Positions 21,631 through 33,261 of a stretch of 64,000 nt of DNA are shown here, one piece after another. The notes below the pieces were generated by a model, which searched no databases, was not told the DNA's origin, and saw only the letters and a list, made by a program, of their open reading frames with translations. Numbering within the stretch: position 1 is the stretch's first letter; every line of letters begins with the position of its first letter. The stretch comes from Erigeron canadensis (lineage: Eukaryota; Streptophyta; Magnoliopsida; Asterales; Asteraceae). The stretch covers positions 7,876,501-7,940,500 of the forward strand of contig NC_057761.1 in NCBI RefSeq assembly GCF_010389155.1, given 5' to 3'. The position numbers and the translations under genes are program-made.

Positions 21631-23277
21631 TAAGATTGAATTGATAGACGACGGTGATACTTCTCCGGTTAGCTCCCTATTCACGAATCCAAGGAGTTCA
21701 ATGTTGTCGCCGATTTTATCTGGCTTGGGTTCTGGTTTTCACAGATCTTCCACTTTCTCATTTCAGACTTCTTCAATGGTCTCAAGTTCATACCCACTAT
21801 CTTCTAGTATCTCTAGTTGTACACCACGTGAGAGGGATTTTTATGTATCAGTGGAGATGGTTTCGTTCCCTTCTTCTGGCTCATTGGCGTATTCCGAAAA
21901 TTCAGGAACTAATGGTGCTCCTGCTGCTGCTCAACAGTACACACACACACACATATATATATATTATAATTAGTAATATTATTATATTAATTAATTTTCC
22001 CTTTTCTTTTTTTCCCTTTTTTTTCCTTCCTATTTTTAGGGTGGCTAGTGTGCTAAAGTATGTTAGGTTGCATGCTTACTACTCCCCCTACGCTAACAGA
22101 CATGTATTTTCTCCTTTGCTATCGTCAGCCGTCAGGTTCAGGTATGATAACTAAACTCTTTTCACTTTTCGACTTTCACCTTTTTGTGGTCGAAGGTCCT
22201 TATGGAAGCAGCCTCTCTACCTTTGGGTAGAGGTAAGATTGTCTATTGCTCACATCCCCCATTTAGGGATTGGGCCGTTGTTGTTTTATATTATATTAAT
22301 TAATTAAGTATATTTTTTTTATTGATTAAGTAATTAATATGCTGCTGTACGTGATTATATTAATTATATGATGATTACTTGTACATTTTATATATTTTTT
22401 ATTTTTATTTATATATTATTTAATAATTAATACATATTTAATTTGAGTTAATTAATTTTTTATTTTTTTGAAAATTAATTTGAGTTAATTAGTTACTTTT
22501 ATATATCAATCCAAAACCTAGGATTTGAGAATGTATCAACCTGCTTGAATAGATATAATTCCTGAGTTTGTACACTAATATATAGAATGTTATAGACTTA
22601 TAGGGAAATATCCAAACCAAATCAAATAAAATCAGATCAGATTATTCATAGCTAATAATTAGGTTTAAGTGTAACCTGGTGGTCTTCTTGTTTTTATTTA
22701 ACTTGAGTTGATTAATTACTTGTACATTTTATATATTTTAATAAAAAACCCTAGAAGTTGATTATTTCCTTTAAAACAGTGCTAGATTGCCTCCCACTTA
22801 TTACGCGATAGCAGGAAGTGTAGTAGTCATTGATTCCGTGCTGTGTGGAATCGGGGCATTGATTAAGTTTAAGAAGAATATTAATGACCTAATTCAGCTT
22901 TTTGGTTATCTTGGCGTCGCTGTCTCCCTGATCACTTTGCTATGCCGTCGCATGGCTGCTACATCTGCTCAGACCCCCACATCGCTTGGTCAAACTGTTG
23001 TTTTACTTTATGGGGACCAGTTCTGTTGTGCATCCGGCTCTTTGTGAGTGGAAATATTTCCCAAGTTGAAGCATATCTCATTACCTCTGCGATCCTGTTC
23101 ATTGCGCTGCTATCGTGTTCTTGCTGCAAGATCACTAAAAGGAATTGAAGTGTTGCAAACCTAGAGGATTTCAAGATTTCTGCTTTTAGACACTTCTGAT
23201 TATAACTGATAACATCTGTTTAGAATTTGTGTTAATAGTACGTGAAAATTTCTGTTTCGGTAGTGTGTTAATACTAG

Positions 23278-23781
23278 TGATGACGTACCATCCTATAGGC
23301 TCCGGACTCTCCGGCAATGACAGTTCGGAGACTGAAACGAGACTAGCAACAGGCTCCGAACCCTACGACAGCCTAGCCGACAAACAGTACGATGAATCAC
23401 GTGCACTGGTACGCACGACTTGTGCTCGTGTCTCCAAGCCAACGATTTCCACACAGCTGTCTAACGATAACGACCTCCTATCGGAGGCTGCCGTTAAGTC
23501 GACTGTTAGGCCCAACTTCTTGACATTTCGGCCCATCTCATGAAACCCTTCGTGGGAGGCTTATAAATACCCCCTCACAACAACTTTAAGAGGGCAATGC
23601 ATTCACACCCACACTTAGCATATTTACTCCAACACTTGGTGGCGTGAGGCTAATCCTTCACACCATTAGGGAACCGCCAGCAAGTACAAAACCCTCTATT
23701 TTCACCCTCCAACCACTTATTATCATTCTCTCACACAAGATTAACCCCTTATTAACTTAAGAGTAACATTACCCTTAAACA
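23278..23781 (+). mobile_element. Solo LTR (504 bp) with 5-bp target duplication
   Basis: It begins TGATGACGTACC and ends CCTTAAACA (TG...CA), flanked by ACTAG at 23273-23277 and 23782-23786. A TATA-like TTATAAATACC lies at about 23560, consistent with plus orientation. No internal region, primer site or polypurine tract accompanies it, so it is a solo LTR left by recombination, family not determined. The open frame at 23229-23543 lies mostly within it and is not a gene. Confidence 0.75.
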
Positions 23782-23786
23782 ACTAG

Positions 23787-25264
23787 TATCGAGCCTTTGG
23801 TGATTGCTTTAAAACTTGTTGTTTTTCGTATTCATCTTCATTAGTTGAGAACTTGTTTAGACATTTGCAGCATCTCTTTATTTTGTCAAACTGTGTGTGT
23901 CTGTGTCTTGACCTTTTAGCTGAAAAGTTTGTAGTTGCAATGTTCACATTATGGGGAAATGATTTTGGTGGTTTGGTTTTAGCTTGTATAGTGGTTTTAA
24001 TGAGTATTCCATATTTGCTTCCTCAATCTCATTTTAAGCATTCGTAATTAAGTGCTTCTCGCGCTTCTTTTGAGATAAGGGTATGTGTGGCAGCCTCTTC
24101 TCTGCTACAGATAAGGACACTTTGATGAAGTCTATGGAGAATCGTCATCTGAGGTATGCCTCTCTACATTCATGATGCACCAGTGTTATTAGTCTATTTC
24201 ATGGTAGCTGTGGATAATTTTTCTTTGCCTTGCCGTGTATTTTTCCTTTTTTTTTGGCTATAAGATCCGGTAGATCACCATCCAGTTAAAGATAAATTAT
24301 CATTTTAAACCACTTGACAACACCCTTGGGTGAGTTATGTGATCAATATACTATAACGTTTGTGGTTCAACTTACCAAAGTTCAAGACAATTACGTATTT
24401 TTTGTTGCACCAACTTCATAGTAGTTTTTAGTTTAGTATTAGTGCATTAATATATATTTAATTTCCCTACTGATGTTTCTATTGGTGTCATTGTTAATTC
24501 ACATTGACTATTTCAGCCCTAGATTTAGATTATTATCTCAAAACAACTTTTTCTTTAATGATAAATTTCGCTAGAAATTTCGTATCGTCGACAACAGAAG
24601 GTCTAGCATATACGTTGTCTTAACCGGTCCGGACTAGAGAGCTCTCTTAAAGTAGAATTGTCTATTTCAAAAACCTAATAGGAAAAACCTCTTATTAATC
24701 TGTCCAAATACATGACAATTACATAGAGATGCAATACATATACACTCTATCCAACATTCTAAAACAAGTATATACATTTATACATTACTTTATATATTGT
24801 CGGCAATATATATTTTTTTTGGATTTGTACATTGTTAACGTTGTCGTAGTGATAAGATGTAGGAAAGGGTCAAGAAAATTCGAAGTTGTAAAGGTAGGAA
24901 AGTGACGTGGAAGATAGTTGTTCACAAATCACACCACGCACGATTAATAACATACTTGTGTTTTTAGAATTCAAAGTACTAAGTCACTACTAACTATAAC
25001 AAGGTTGCGTTGAATAATGATGATGTAGCCATCATATTTGAAAATCCTTAATTGAAAGACAGACGGCTATGGATTTCAGTGTCTGGCTCGTTGATTGCCG
25101 GTTTATAATTATTGTGATGATATAAATACTGATTTGTTGGTAATGGACTAATGGTTTTGTTTCAATTATTCAATAAATAATGGTTGTTTTTTTTTTTTCT
25201 TGATAAGAATTTACCAAAATGATCAACCTTTCTATATATATCACAATGATGAAATTTTTTTATA
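23787..25264. other. Intergenic DNA, possible 3' flank of the broken gene
   Basis: A frame at 23853-24047 would give 64 residues with one hydrophobic stretch (LACIVVLMSIPYLL) but has no recognisable homologue and may be chance. A SINE fragment lies at 24575-24712. Otherwise nothing is supported. Confidence 0.4.
24575..24712 (-). mobile_element. Fragment of the tRNA-derived SINE family
   Basis: The reverse complement resembles the 3' part of the SINE at 48588-48921: shared words include CTCTCTAG, CGGTTAAGACAAC and ATATGCTA, and a CCTAATAGG block matches CCTATCGGG there. The 5' promoter part is missing. Confidence 0.6.
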
Positions 25265-26516
25265 GAGTTAAATTACACTTTTCGTCCTTAAAGTTGGCAC
25301 GTTTTTCACTTTTGATCCCTAAACTTAAAAAATACAATTTTGACCCTAAAGTTGGCCAATTTTTTCAATAATCGTCTTTTGGCCTTACGGCGTTAAAAAA
25401 TGGTCGTTAACGTATGCACGTGCTAGACACGTGAGGGCACCAATGTCATTTTACCTTACACCGAGGGACGAAAAGTGAAAAAATAGCTACATGAGGGACG
25501 AAAAGTGAAAAAATAGCTACTTGAGGGACGAAAAATGAAAATCATACAAATAAATTTATTCTTCCATTCTTTCTTTTCCGATCAACTTTTCAATCATCTT
25601 TTCCGATGAAATTTTCCGACTAGACATTTATTTCCCCTTTACCCCCCAAGCCTCTCTAATCACCATCACCTAATAACCACCAACAACAGCCGCCGCTACC
25701 AACCACCGCCATCTATAACCAACACCAGCCACCGTCGTCTATACCCACCACGAGCCACTGCCACCCACCGCCTCCTTCGGCCACCGCCACCTATAATTAC
25801 CACCAGCCACCGCCACTACAATCAACACCGACCACCACCGCCTACAATCACCACCAGCCACGCTGCCTACAATTACCATCAAACACCGTCGTCTACAGTC
25901 ATCTCCAACCACCGTTGTCTACATTCACCACCAACCAATCTACCGTCAGCGACTAGAATCACCACCACCCAACTGCCGCCACCTAGAATCACCACCATCC
26001 ACCGTCCTCCTTTCAATTAAATTCAAAATTTAGAAAAGAAAAAAAAATGACTGACAATTTTGACCTATAATTTGTTTGATTGGTTGTGTTTTGAATTTCA
26101 TGAATTTGAGTAAATGATTTTGTTTGTGGTTTAAATTTGGATTCAAAGTCGAGTTTTTATTAGGTATCATCGAAAAATAAAAGTCTAGTTGGAAAATTCC
26201 ATTGGTAAAAATGATCGGAGAAGATGATCGGAAAAGAAAGAATGGAGAAATAAATTTATTTGTATGATTTTCATTTTTCGTCCCTCAAGTATCTATTTTT
26301 TCACTTTTCGTCCCTCAGTGTAAGGTGAAATGACATTAGTGTCCTCACGTGTCTAGCACATGTGTACGTTAACGGCCATTTTTTAACGCCGTAAGGCCAA
26401 AGGACAATTATTGAAAAAAAATTGACCAACTTTAGGGTCAAAATTGTAATATTTAAAGTTTAGGGATTAAAAGTGAAAAACGTGTCAACTTTATGGACGA
26501 AAAGTGTAATTTACTC
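25265..26516. mobile_element. Non-autonomous Mutator-like element with about 330-360-bp inverted repeats
   Basis: The left arm (25265-25622) and right arm (26185-26516) are inverted copies; ends are GAGTTAAATTACACTTTTCG and CGAAAAGTGTAATTTACTC. The left arm has one additional copy of a roughly 30-bp GAGGGACGAAAAGTG unit. Flanks TTTTTTATA (25256-25264) and TTTTCTATA (26517-26525) match at eight of nine positions, consistent with a 9-bp Mutator duplication. The core (25623-26184) is rich in CCACCGCC/ACCACC triplets and has no long frame, so no transposase. Confidence 0.85.
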
Positions 26517-26525
26517 TTTTCTATA

Positions 26526-28467
26526 TTTGTAGAAGATATAATAGATTGGTCATATTTGAAATTGAAGTCAAATTAAGTTATAAGACGGCAGAGACTATGT
26601 GTATTGAAAACTTACGTGATCGGTAACAAAAAACCTTGGTAATCGTTAGTTACTGACTGAAGATATTTACTCCGTAAAAAATTTCCCAAATTGGCGGCCT
26701 TCTTGGTCTCTTTCGTAATAAGTTTAATTAAATCAATTGGAAACATCAAAGTAGACAGCCACCCAACCAATCACTTGATTTTGATATATAACTCGACTCG
26801 TGTATCACACAAAGAGCTTAAAAATAAGAACCGAATTTTGATCTTTGCTTTTATTATTAAAGATTTTTCAACCGAACTTAAGCTTGTTTGTTTTTGCTAT
26901 AACAAGATTTATTTAGATTAGCAGTTTTGTTATAATTCTTGATAATACGATATATTATGTTCCATGAATTGAAAAGACGTTTCACAATAACATAGTTTAT
27001 CACACATTATGTTTTATATTTGTATGCGTAAGAAAATGGAAACATATATATAAGTTTGAATGTATACAAGAAGCAAATTTGATATTTTTGTTGAAAAGTC
27101 GATACCGTACCAATGGCAAACAAAATGAAATATATAGCCATTTCGTTTGTTTGAAATCAAACCAGTTTTCTTAACATGGCCACATGATCATATCAAGCAT
27201 GTTTTTTCTTTCATTGAAACCATGTCTTTCGCTTGTTAAGGAGATATATCGATGGTTTTGTCGTTGAAACAAACAAATAAATCATGCGGGAATAATTAAA
27301 GTAAGCATAAGCTCAATATTTAAATTAACAAACAAATACATCATTGTAACTGTAAGCTAGAGCAATTAGTCGTACACATTAAGCACAAACCCATTTAGCT
27401 ATTAAACTCTGACATACACTTAGGGGATATACTAAGAATGGCTGGACAAAACCATTGTGGAAGTGGATTTGAGAGAGAAAATTGTAAGAAAACTAGTCGC
27501 ATTTGTTTCACAGAATATGATGGAATTGGATGAAAAAAATGAATTTCGTTTCGTGAAGCAAATGCTGGAAGTAAAAATAATCGTGAATGAAAAACTTAAT
27601 TGATGCATTTAATATGTTTGAAATAAGATGACTTATGAGAGATACAGAAAAAACAATCGTAAATCCGTAATAGAGCAATTAAAAAAATGATTCATGAAAA
27701 TACAATGAAAAGTTTGAGGTTGCCGTGAACTAGATTTAATATTGTCGTGAATAATTATGAAATTGTTCAACTACTAAGCACAAATATTGCTATGAGCAAT
27801 TTTTTCAAATCTCAATCTGGTTTTAATATCTTTATCAAAAAATAATATTTAATTTCAAGTAAGACCATAATCACTATCTATTTTTGATCATTTTTAACAC
27901 CGTTATCGGTATGGTATCTGAAAAATACCGAAACAACATGAAATATTGATAGTGGCTCGTGTTAGTACCGGTTCATATGAAACCGAGATCGATACCAGAA
28001 GGACCGGTAACAACCCCCCCCCCCCCCCTCCTTCTAAAATTAGTGTGTTACCTTGAAATCGAATCCTGATATTGCCTTAAAGGGTTTATTTTCTCATGTT
28101 TTGCATTTGTATAACTTTATTGATGCATACTCTTTCAAATGTTTTTGATAAGATTTAAACCCCCGGATTTATAAAGTTTAATCAGTTTATAGTATAGATA
28201 TGGTTAAAAAAAAATTAACCAAGTAAAGGTAGTGTAATGCAATCCACGTTGAGATAATTGATGGGGGACTAAAGTAGTTTAAGATTTATATTTCTATCAA
28301 AATCTATCCATCTATCCAATCCCCATAAACAAAAACAAAAAAAATCCACCCAACCCACTTCCCTCTGTTCCCACCCACCCCGGTGTCACATTTTGTATCT
28401 CTCACACAAACCCACCACCGAGGCGTCCGTCACCACCGGCAGCAGACACGACGGCGCCACCACCACC
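26526..28467. other. Intergenic DNA upstream of the NiCoT gene
   Basis: AT-rich, with no supported gene. A run of 15 C bases occurs at 28014-28028. The frame at 26691-26921 looks like chance. The last 100 bp before the ATG at 28468 are CA/CC-rich, as plant leaders often are. I cannot name a TATA box with confidence. Confidence 0.45.
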
Positions 28468-31400
28468 ATGGATAAGCTTATCTACAATCCCACCAACCAC
28501 CATCTCCACCTAAAACCACGCCCATTTCTCCCTCAACTCGTTCCACGATTCCAACCCACCACCTCCACCAAACTCATTAATCTAACTCACTTCAAAACCC
28601 TCCGAGTTAACTCATCCAAACAAAACCCCCCATCTTCTTTTCATAATTCTAATTATCCTGTTATCTTATCTTCTTCATCCACAGATTTAAATTTTAATAA
28701 TAATAATAATGATAATAATTCTCCGGAAAACAAGGATTCTGTTACACCTAAAAATTCCAATTTTATCCATCAATTTTCTCACCAGCAAAAGGTAATTTAA
28801 ATTCAAATTAATGAATTTTGAATCTGCTTTTTATAACTGTATATATATTTGTGCTTTTAGATTCAAATTCTGATTCCTTTTAATTATTTGTTTATTATTA
28901 TTATTATGTTTTGTGGCTGAGGCAGTTAACTTTGTACGGAATTAATACATAAAAGTAGTATTAGAAATATAGAGTTTTATTGACATTGGGAGTATATTTA
29001 CATCTGACTTTTGCAGTGTCAAATGAGTGATTTTTTTTTTACATATCAAGATATTATAAAAACAAAAAAGAAAATAAATATCAGTTTACTCGTTCTTTAA
29101 ACGAAGAATGAAAAGTATTCGGGTGATTACTAATTAGTTTGAAAAGTATTCGGGTGATTACCAATTAGTTTGAAAAGTAGAAGCATATGCTCACAGTAAT
29201 GTGAAGCATGAATGTGTGCTAAAATATTAACGATTACGCCAATTCTGATTGTCTTATGTATAGATTATTTGATGGTTTTAATTAAGAGCGACTCACACGA
29301 TTCATGTGCCATTATCTCTTTTTCCCTCATTTGAATCTAGGTTGCGTAAAAAACTACAAATTCGATAAAATTAGTTAGGAAGCTTTTATGCGCGCGCACA
29401 CACACACATATGTATGTAGGTATATCCGGATATATGTATATATATATCAGGCTTATACATGATATAACTAGAAATTTGGTTGTGGGTGCTAATTAATGAC
29501 TGAATTATATGAATGAAAATAGTTTTGTTTATATGCTTTAGCAGATGTATTCCCAATTCTGTTAATAGGCTGCTATTAATTTGAGCAATTAAATATCTTG
29601 TTTTTTCTTATAAGGGTTATTTTTTATATCTTGTTTGGCGTCTGTACGTGTTGATATTTGTAAGTTTCTTTTATCTTTGAGGTATTGTTGTAACAAACAT
29701 TTGTGTCATATTAGGGTCTATTCCTTCAAAGAGCTGACATTCACAACTGTTGCAGCTTTTAGTAATCAGCTACCAAATACGTTACAAACCCTGAGAGTTT
29801 TCTTTCCATCCGTTTCTTGTCTCATTTACTTCCGATGACATGCTATCGGTTTATCATGACTGATGTTGCAAACCTGGAATATCATTTGAAGTTTTTACTT
29901 GGCACATAGTATTAGTAAAAGATTCGACTGTATATGCTACATAGATGAAAATAACCATGGCTAACGGCAAAATTAGGGAATCTTATGTACCTAAAAAAAG
30001 TCAGCATCATTTTTTTCTATGATAAATTTCCAAAAAGGGGGACCAAAAATGGAGAAGATTATAATGTTACAAGGCTATTGTGGTTCAGTATCATCCCTAC
30101 TGGATCATATGTTAGAATAATGCTACTATGTCAATCTATGTGTAGCACCCTCCTTATTTAATGATTTGGAATGTTTAATGAACAGAAGGTAGCTGGTATA
30201 ACTGTAACGTTGACCTTGAACCTTTGCTTAGCTACATCAAACATTGCTTATCTCTGCTGAATCCTCATATTAGGTCCTTATGGGTGTAGTTAATTTTGTT
30301 ATGGTTTTCTATGTAGTTGCCTAGTTGGACCGTATATCTAAATTGTTGACCTTTATGGAGGAGTAGTTTGATTATTTAATTAAAACTTGTGAATTATATT
30401 GATATTCAAACTTTGTACAATAAAATATAAAAAGACTTGGCCATAATCAAGTCTTATACAAACAGACATGCACCTTCCATCAAGTAATATTAAAACTAAA
30501 CTGAGCAATCCTTCTCCAATGCAAAACATTCCTATATGCAGACCAAATACTCCAACTCAAGATACACAACAAACTCAAAATATGCTAGAAAAGGACCAAG
30601 TAGCTTCATCTTTCACAGCTCATTCCAATTCGCATGCATACTCAAAATTGCAATTGACCCATTTCATCGTCCACTGAGCACCTATAGTGATTATATTGCT
30701 GGTCTTCCTTACTCTTATTGAAAGAAGTTTGGTTCTTACACTATCTTTAATGATATTACAATAACCTCCTCATTCCTTTCCTTCTTTCTGAACACTCTCA
30801 TATTTCTTTCTTGCCATATGTAATAGACTGCAGCAGCAAGAATGAGTTTATTCACCACATTTGCAATATTATTCTTTCCTTATCTCTAGCAATCTCCTGC
30901 AATATCTCTTGTAAAGACATTTCTGCTCCCATTCTCCATCTAACATTCCTTAATCTGTTCCAAATTTCCTCAGTATACTTGCATTTAAAAAATAAGTGTT
31001 CATGACTATCTCTTCTAGTTTTGCAAAAAACACAGTGTAAAGAATCATTATATGTCCACTTAGCAATCCTATTCTGTGTCATCAATTTACCCTGCACTGC
31101 AAGCCATCAAAAAAAAGGCATGCCTTGGGTTAAACTGCTTGAACCAGACCACATCTTTCCACCCAACTTTTGGCCATTCAGTCCTCATATCCTGCCAAGC
31201 TTGTTTAGTAGAAAAATCCACTTTCTGGTTATTTCTTGTAACCCATACTATTTTATCTTCCATATTCAACTGCAAAACAGGAGTATTAATACTTCCCAAA
31301 ATATTAAATCTCTCCTCCCAGTCTTCAAGCCACATCCACTTTCTATCCTTAATCATACTATTCAATCTTGTGTCCACATCCATTCTGGCATCATATAATA

Positions 31401-33261
31401 CTCTCTTAGTAATGAAATTGCTAAGTGGTCCTTCATGACACCATTTATCATACCACATAGAGATTTTCCTGCCATCACCAATCTGGTAGCTCACATTTTG
31501 TTTCACCATGTCTCTAATATTCAGCATAACTTTCCAACACCAGCTATCATTTTTATCTTATCCTTCTTCTTCACCTTTCCAAAAAACATAACACTCTTTC
31601 CTAGATTAGGTGCAAGACCAGAGACTTTAGCAAACTCTTCGAAAGTATCCTTTATCACTCTAATAGACCCCACATTCCCTTTACAAAACACCAATAATTC
31701 ATCAGCAAAACACATATGTGAGAGCTTAAGTTCCTTGCACCCAAAATGATACCCATAATCTCTGGAGTTCTGAATATTCTTGCACACAATGAGTAGTTTG
31801 ATTATTTCTTTTTACAGTTTCGAAGAATCTGTTATATTTCCATGTTGTACAACTTTGACCATCAATGTCAAATTTGTGCTTACAGTTTCGAAGAAGCTGT
31901 CATATTTCAATGCTGTACAAGTACAACTTTGACCGTCAATGTCAAATTTGTACTTCAAAAGTTATAAGTTTAATTTATATTATGTAGTCTGTCAATATTA
32001 TTGCTTTTTTTTGTTGAGTCTTTAATTTTTTTCTAGAAACTAAATTTGCTGACAAAAGTTTTAAGTCAAAACTAGTTGGATGAACTTTTAAAGTGAAAAT
32101 AAAACCAATCAAATGATCAATAGACTACAAAAGAGTTATATACAATGTTTTGTCCTTTGCTAACCGTGCAATGTAACTTGACGGTATAACATGGTTCCCA
32201 ATGATGCAGGGATCAGATTTCATTATACTTTCTCTCATTTTAATATAGTTGATATGTTCATTTTCTCATCTCAGTTGTAGCGTTTGATAAATAACTTCTC
32301 TTGTTTGTGCTATTCACAATATTGGAGCACGTTTAAGTTTTGGCTCTATAAAATTTGTATATACTTGTTTATCAATTTTCTGTTTATATTGCTTGTGGCA
32401 TTGAACGGTATCATATTGACATTGATAAATCTTCAGGCAGCTGCTGCTGGAACAGTAGTTCTTCTTTCAGCACTCCTTGTTTTTGTGCTCCAGCCAGTTT
32501 TCGTCGCACCAGCATTTGCTTCATTTCAAACCGCTACCAAAACAGGTTCAGCACCATTTGTCCGAAGTGAGCTGCTAAGTAGTGCATGGACGGGTTTCTT
32601 CGCTGGTTGCTTGCACACATTATCCGGACCTGACCACCTTGCTGCCTTGGCCCCGCTCTCAATTGGACGGTCTCGAGTAGAAAGTGCTCTCGTTGGAGCA
32701 CTATGGGGATGTGGTCACGATGCCGGGCAGGTAATTTTTGGTTTACTTTTTTTACTTTTGAAAGACCGGCTCCATATCGAGATTATAAGGACATGGGGCA
32801 CGCGAGTTGTTGGCTTTACACTCCTTGTAATTGGAGCCATGGGAATTCGTGAAGCCTCTGAAGTCCCAACTCCTTGTGTTGCGCTAGAGAACGGGGAGTG
32901 TGATGTCAGTGTTTATGAGGCTTCGTTAGCAGACCCTACTGTAGGAAAGAAGAAGAAAATTGGGTTCGCAACGTTTGCCACAGGTATAATCCATGGGTTA
33001 CAGCCCGATGCACTTATGATGGTCCTGCCTGCACTTGCACTACCATCTCGCTTGGCTGGTGCAGCATTTTTAGGTATGTTTTTGGTTGGGACGGTTATTG
33101 CAATGGGGAGCTATACAGTTTTTATTGGCTCATGTAGCCAGGCATTGAAAGACCGGATCCCAAGAATTACTGAGAAGCTCACTTGGATCTCGTCAATGGT
33201 CGCAATCGCACTAGGGCTCGGGATTATCATTAGTCAGTTTTTTGGGTTTAGTTTGTATTGA
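28468..33261 (+). CDS. Plastid NiCoT/UreH-like transporter (high-affinity nickel-transport family protein)
   Basis: Two exons: 28468-28791 (108 codons, GT donor at 28792) and 32437-33261 (274 codons plus stop, AG acceptor at 32435-32436), giving 382 residues. Residues 1 to about 105 are Ser/Thr/Asn/Pro-rich with few acids, like a chloroplast transit peptide. The rest is a multi-span membrane protein: a hydrophobic VVLLSALLVFVLQPVFVAPA, then HTLSGPDHLAALAPLSIGRS and GALWGCGHDAGQ, which carry the His/Asp motifs expected to bind metal in the NiCoT/UreH superfamily, then IIHGLQPDALMMVLPALALP and two further spans. Related Arabidopsis proteins have similar length; substrate (Ni, Co or another metal) is not known from sequence. 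The ATG at 28468 is the first in frame. The 3.6-kb intron holds a LINE. A broken partial copy lies at 36858-37288. Confidence 0.9.
30378..31790 (-). mobile_element. 5'-truncated LINE (non-LTR retrotransposon) in the NiCoT intron
   Basis: The minus strand encodes the end of a LINE reverse transcriptase (LSHMCFADELLVFCKG, where the usual FADDL box is FADEL; GLAPNLGKS), then a linker, then the zinc-binding domain found after LINE reverse transcriptases (SLHCVFCKTRRDSHEHLFFK with CX2C...H...C). Frames are broken near 31520 and 31090. A 17-bp direct repeat, GAGTAGTTTGATTATTT, flanks it (30361-30377 and 31791-31807), the target-site duplication expected of LINEs. No clear poly(A) tail (poly(T) on this strand) is seen at the left end. 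Confidence 0.85.
31812..31955 (+). repeat. 68-bp tandem duplication in the NiCoT intron
   Basis: Copies start near 31815 and 31883 with CAGTTTCGAAGAA and end with GTCAATGTCAAATTTGT-like words. The second has a small insertion (GTACAA repeated). Confidence 0.8.

Larger units (their letters stand above)
20896..23150 (+). pseudogene. Three-exon gene for an unrecognised membrane protein, interrupted by a MITE and a frameshift
   Basis: The start codon is at 20896-20898. Exon 1 resumes after a MITE (20904-21630): without the insert and one TAA copy, ATGGT joins TAAGATTGAATTG in frame, giving MVKIELIDDGDTSP. As it stands, the frame from this ATG stops after seven codons inside the MITE. Exon 1 ends at 21936 (GT donor), exon 2 is 22040-22141, exon 3 starts at 22780; all phases agree. 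Exon 1 is Ser/Pro-rich; exon 2 includes VLKYVRLHAYYSPYANR; exon 3 has hydrophobic segments (YAIAGSVVVIDSVLCGIGAL, LFGYLGVAVSLITLL). In exon 3 near 23005-23015 one base seems missing: the first frame ends at 23047, while another frame continues hydrophobic coding (LITSAILFIALLSC) to 23148. I do not recognise the family. Confidence 0.55.
28792..32436 (+). other. Intron 1 of the NiCoT gene (3,645 bp)
   Basis: GT at 28792 and AG at 32435-32436 join codon-complete exons. It contains a 34-bp tandem duplication near 29105-29175 (GAAAAGTATTCGGGTGATTA), a CA/TA microsatellite at 29394-29450, a LINE at 30378-31790 and a 68-bp tandem duplication at 31812-31955. No other coding sequence is supported. Confidence 0.8.

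Noticed and set aside
23229..23543. 104-codon open frame downstream of the membrane-protein gene
   Set aside because: Most of it lies in the solo LTR defined by the ACTAG duplication, and it has no recognisable protein similarity.
26691..26921. 76-codon open frame
   Set aside because: AT-driven composition, no known motif, no splice or promoter context.
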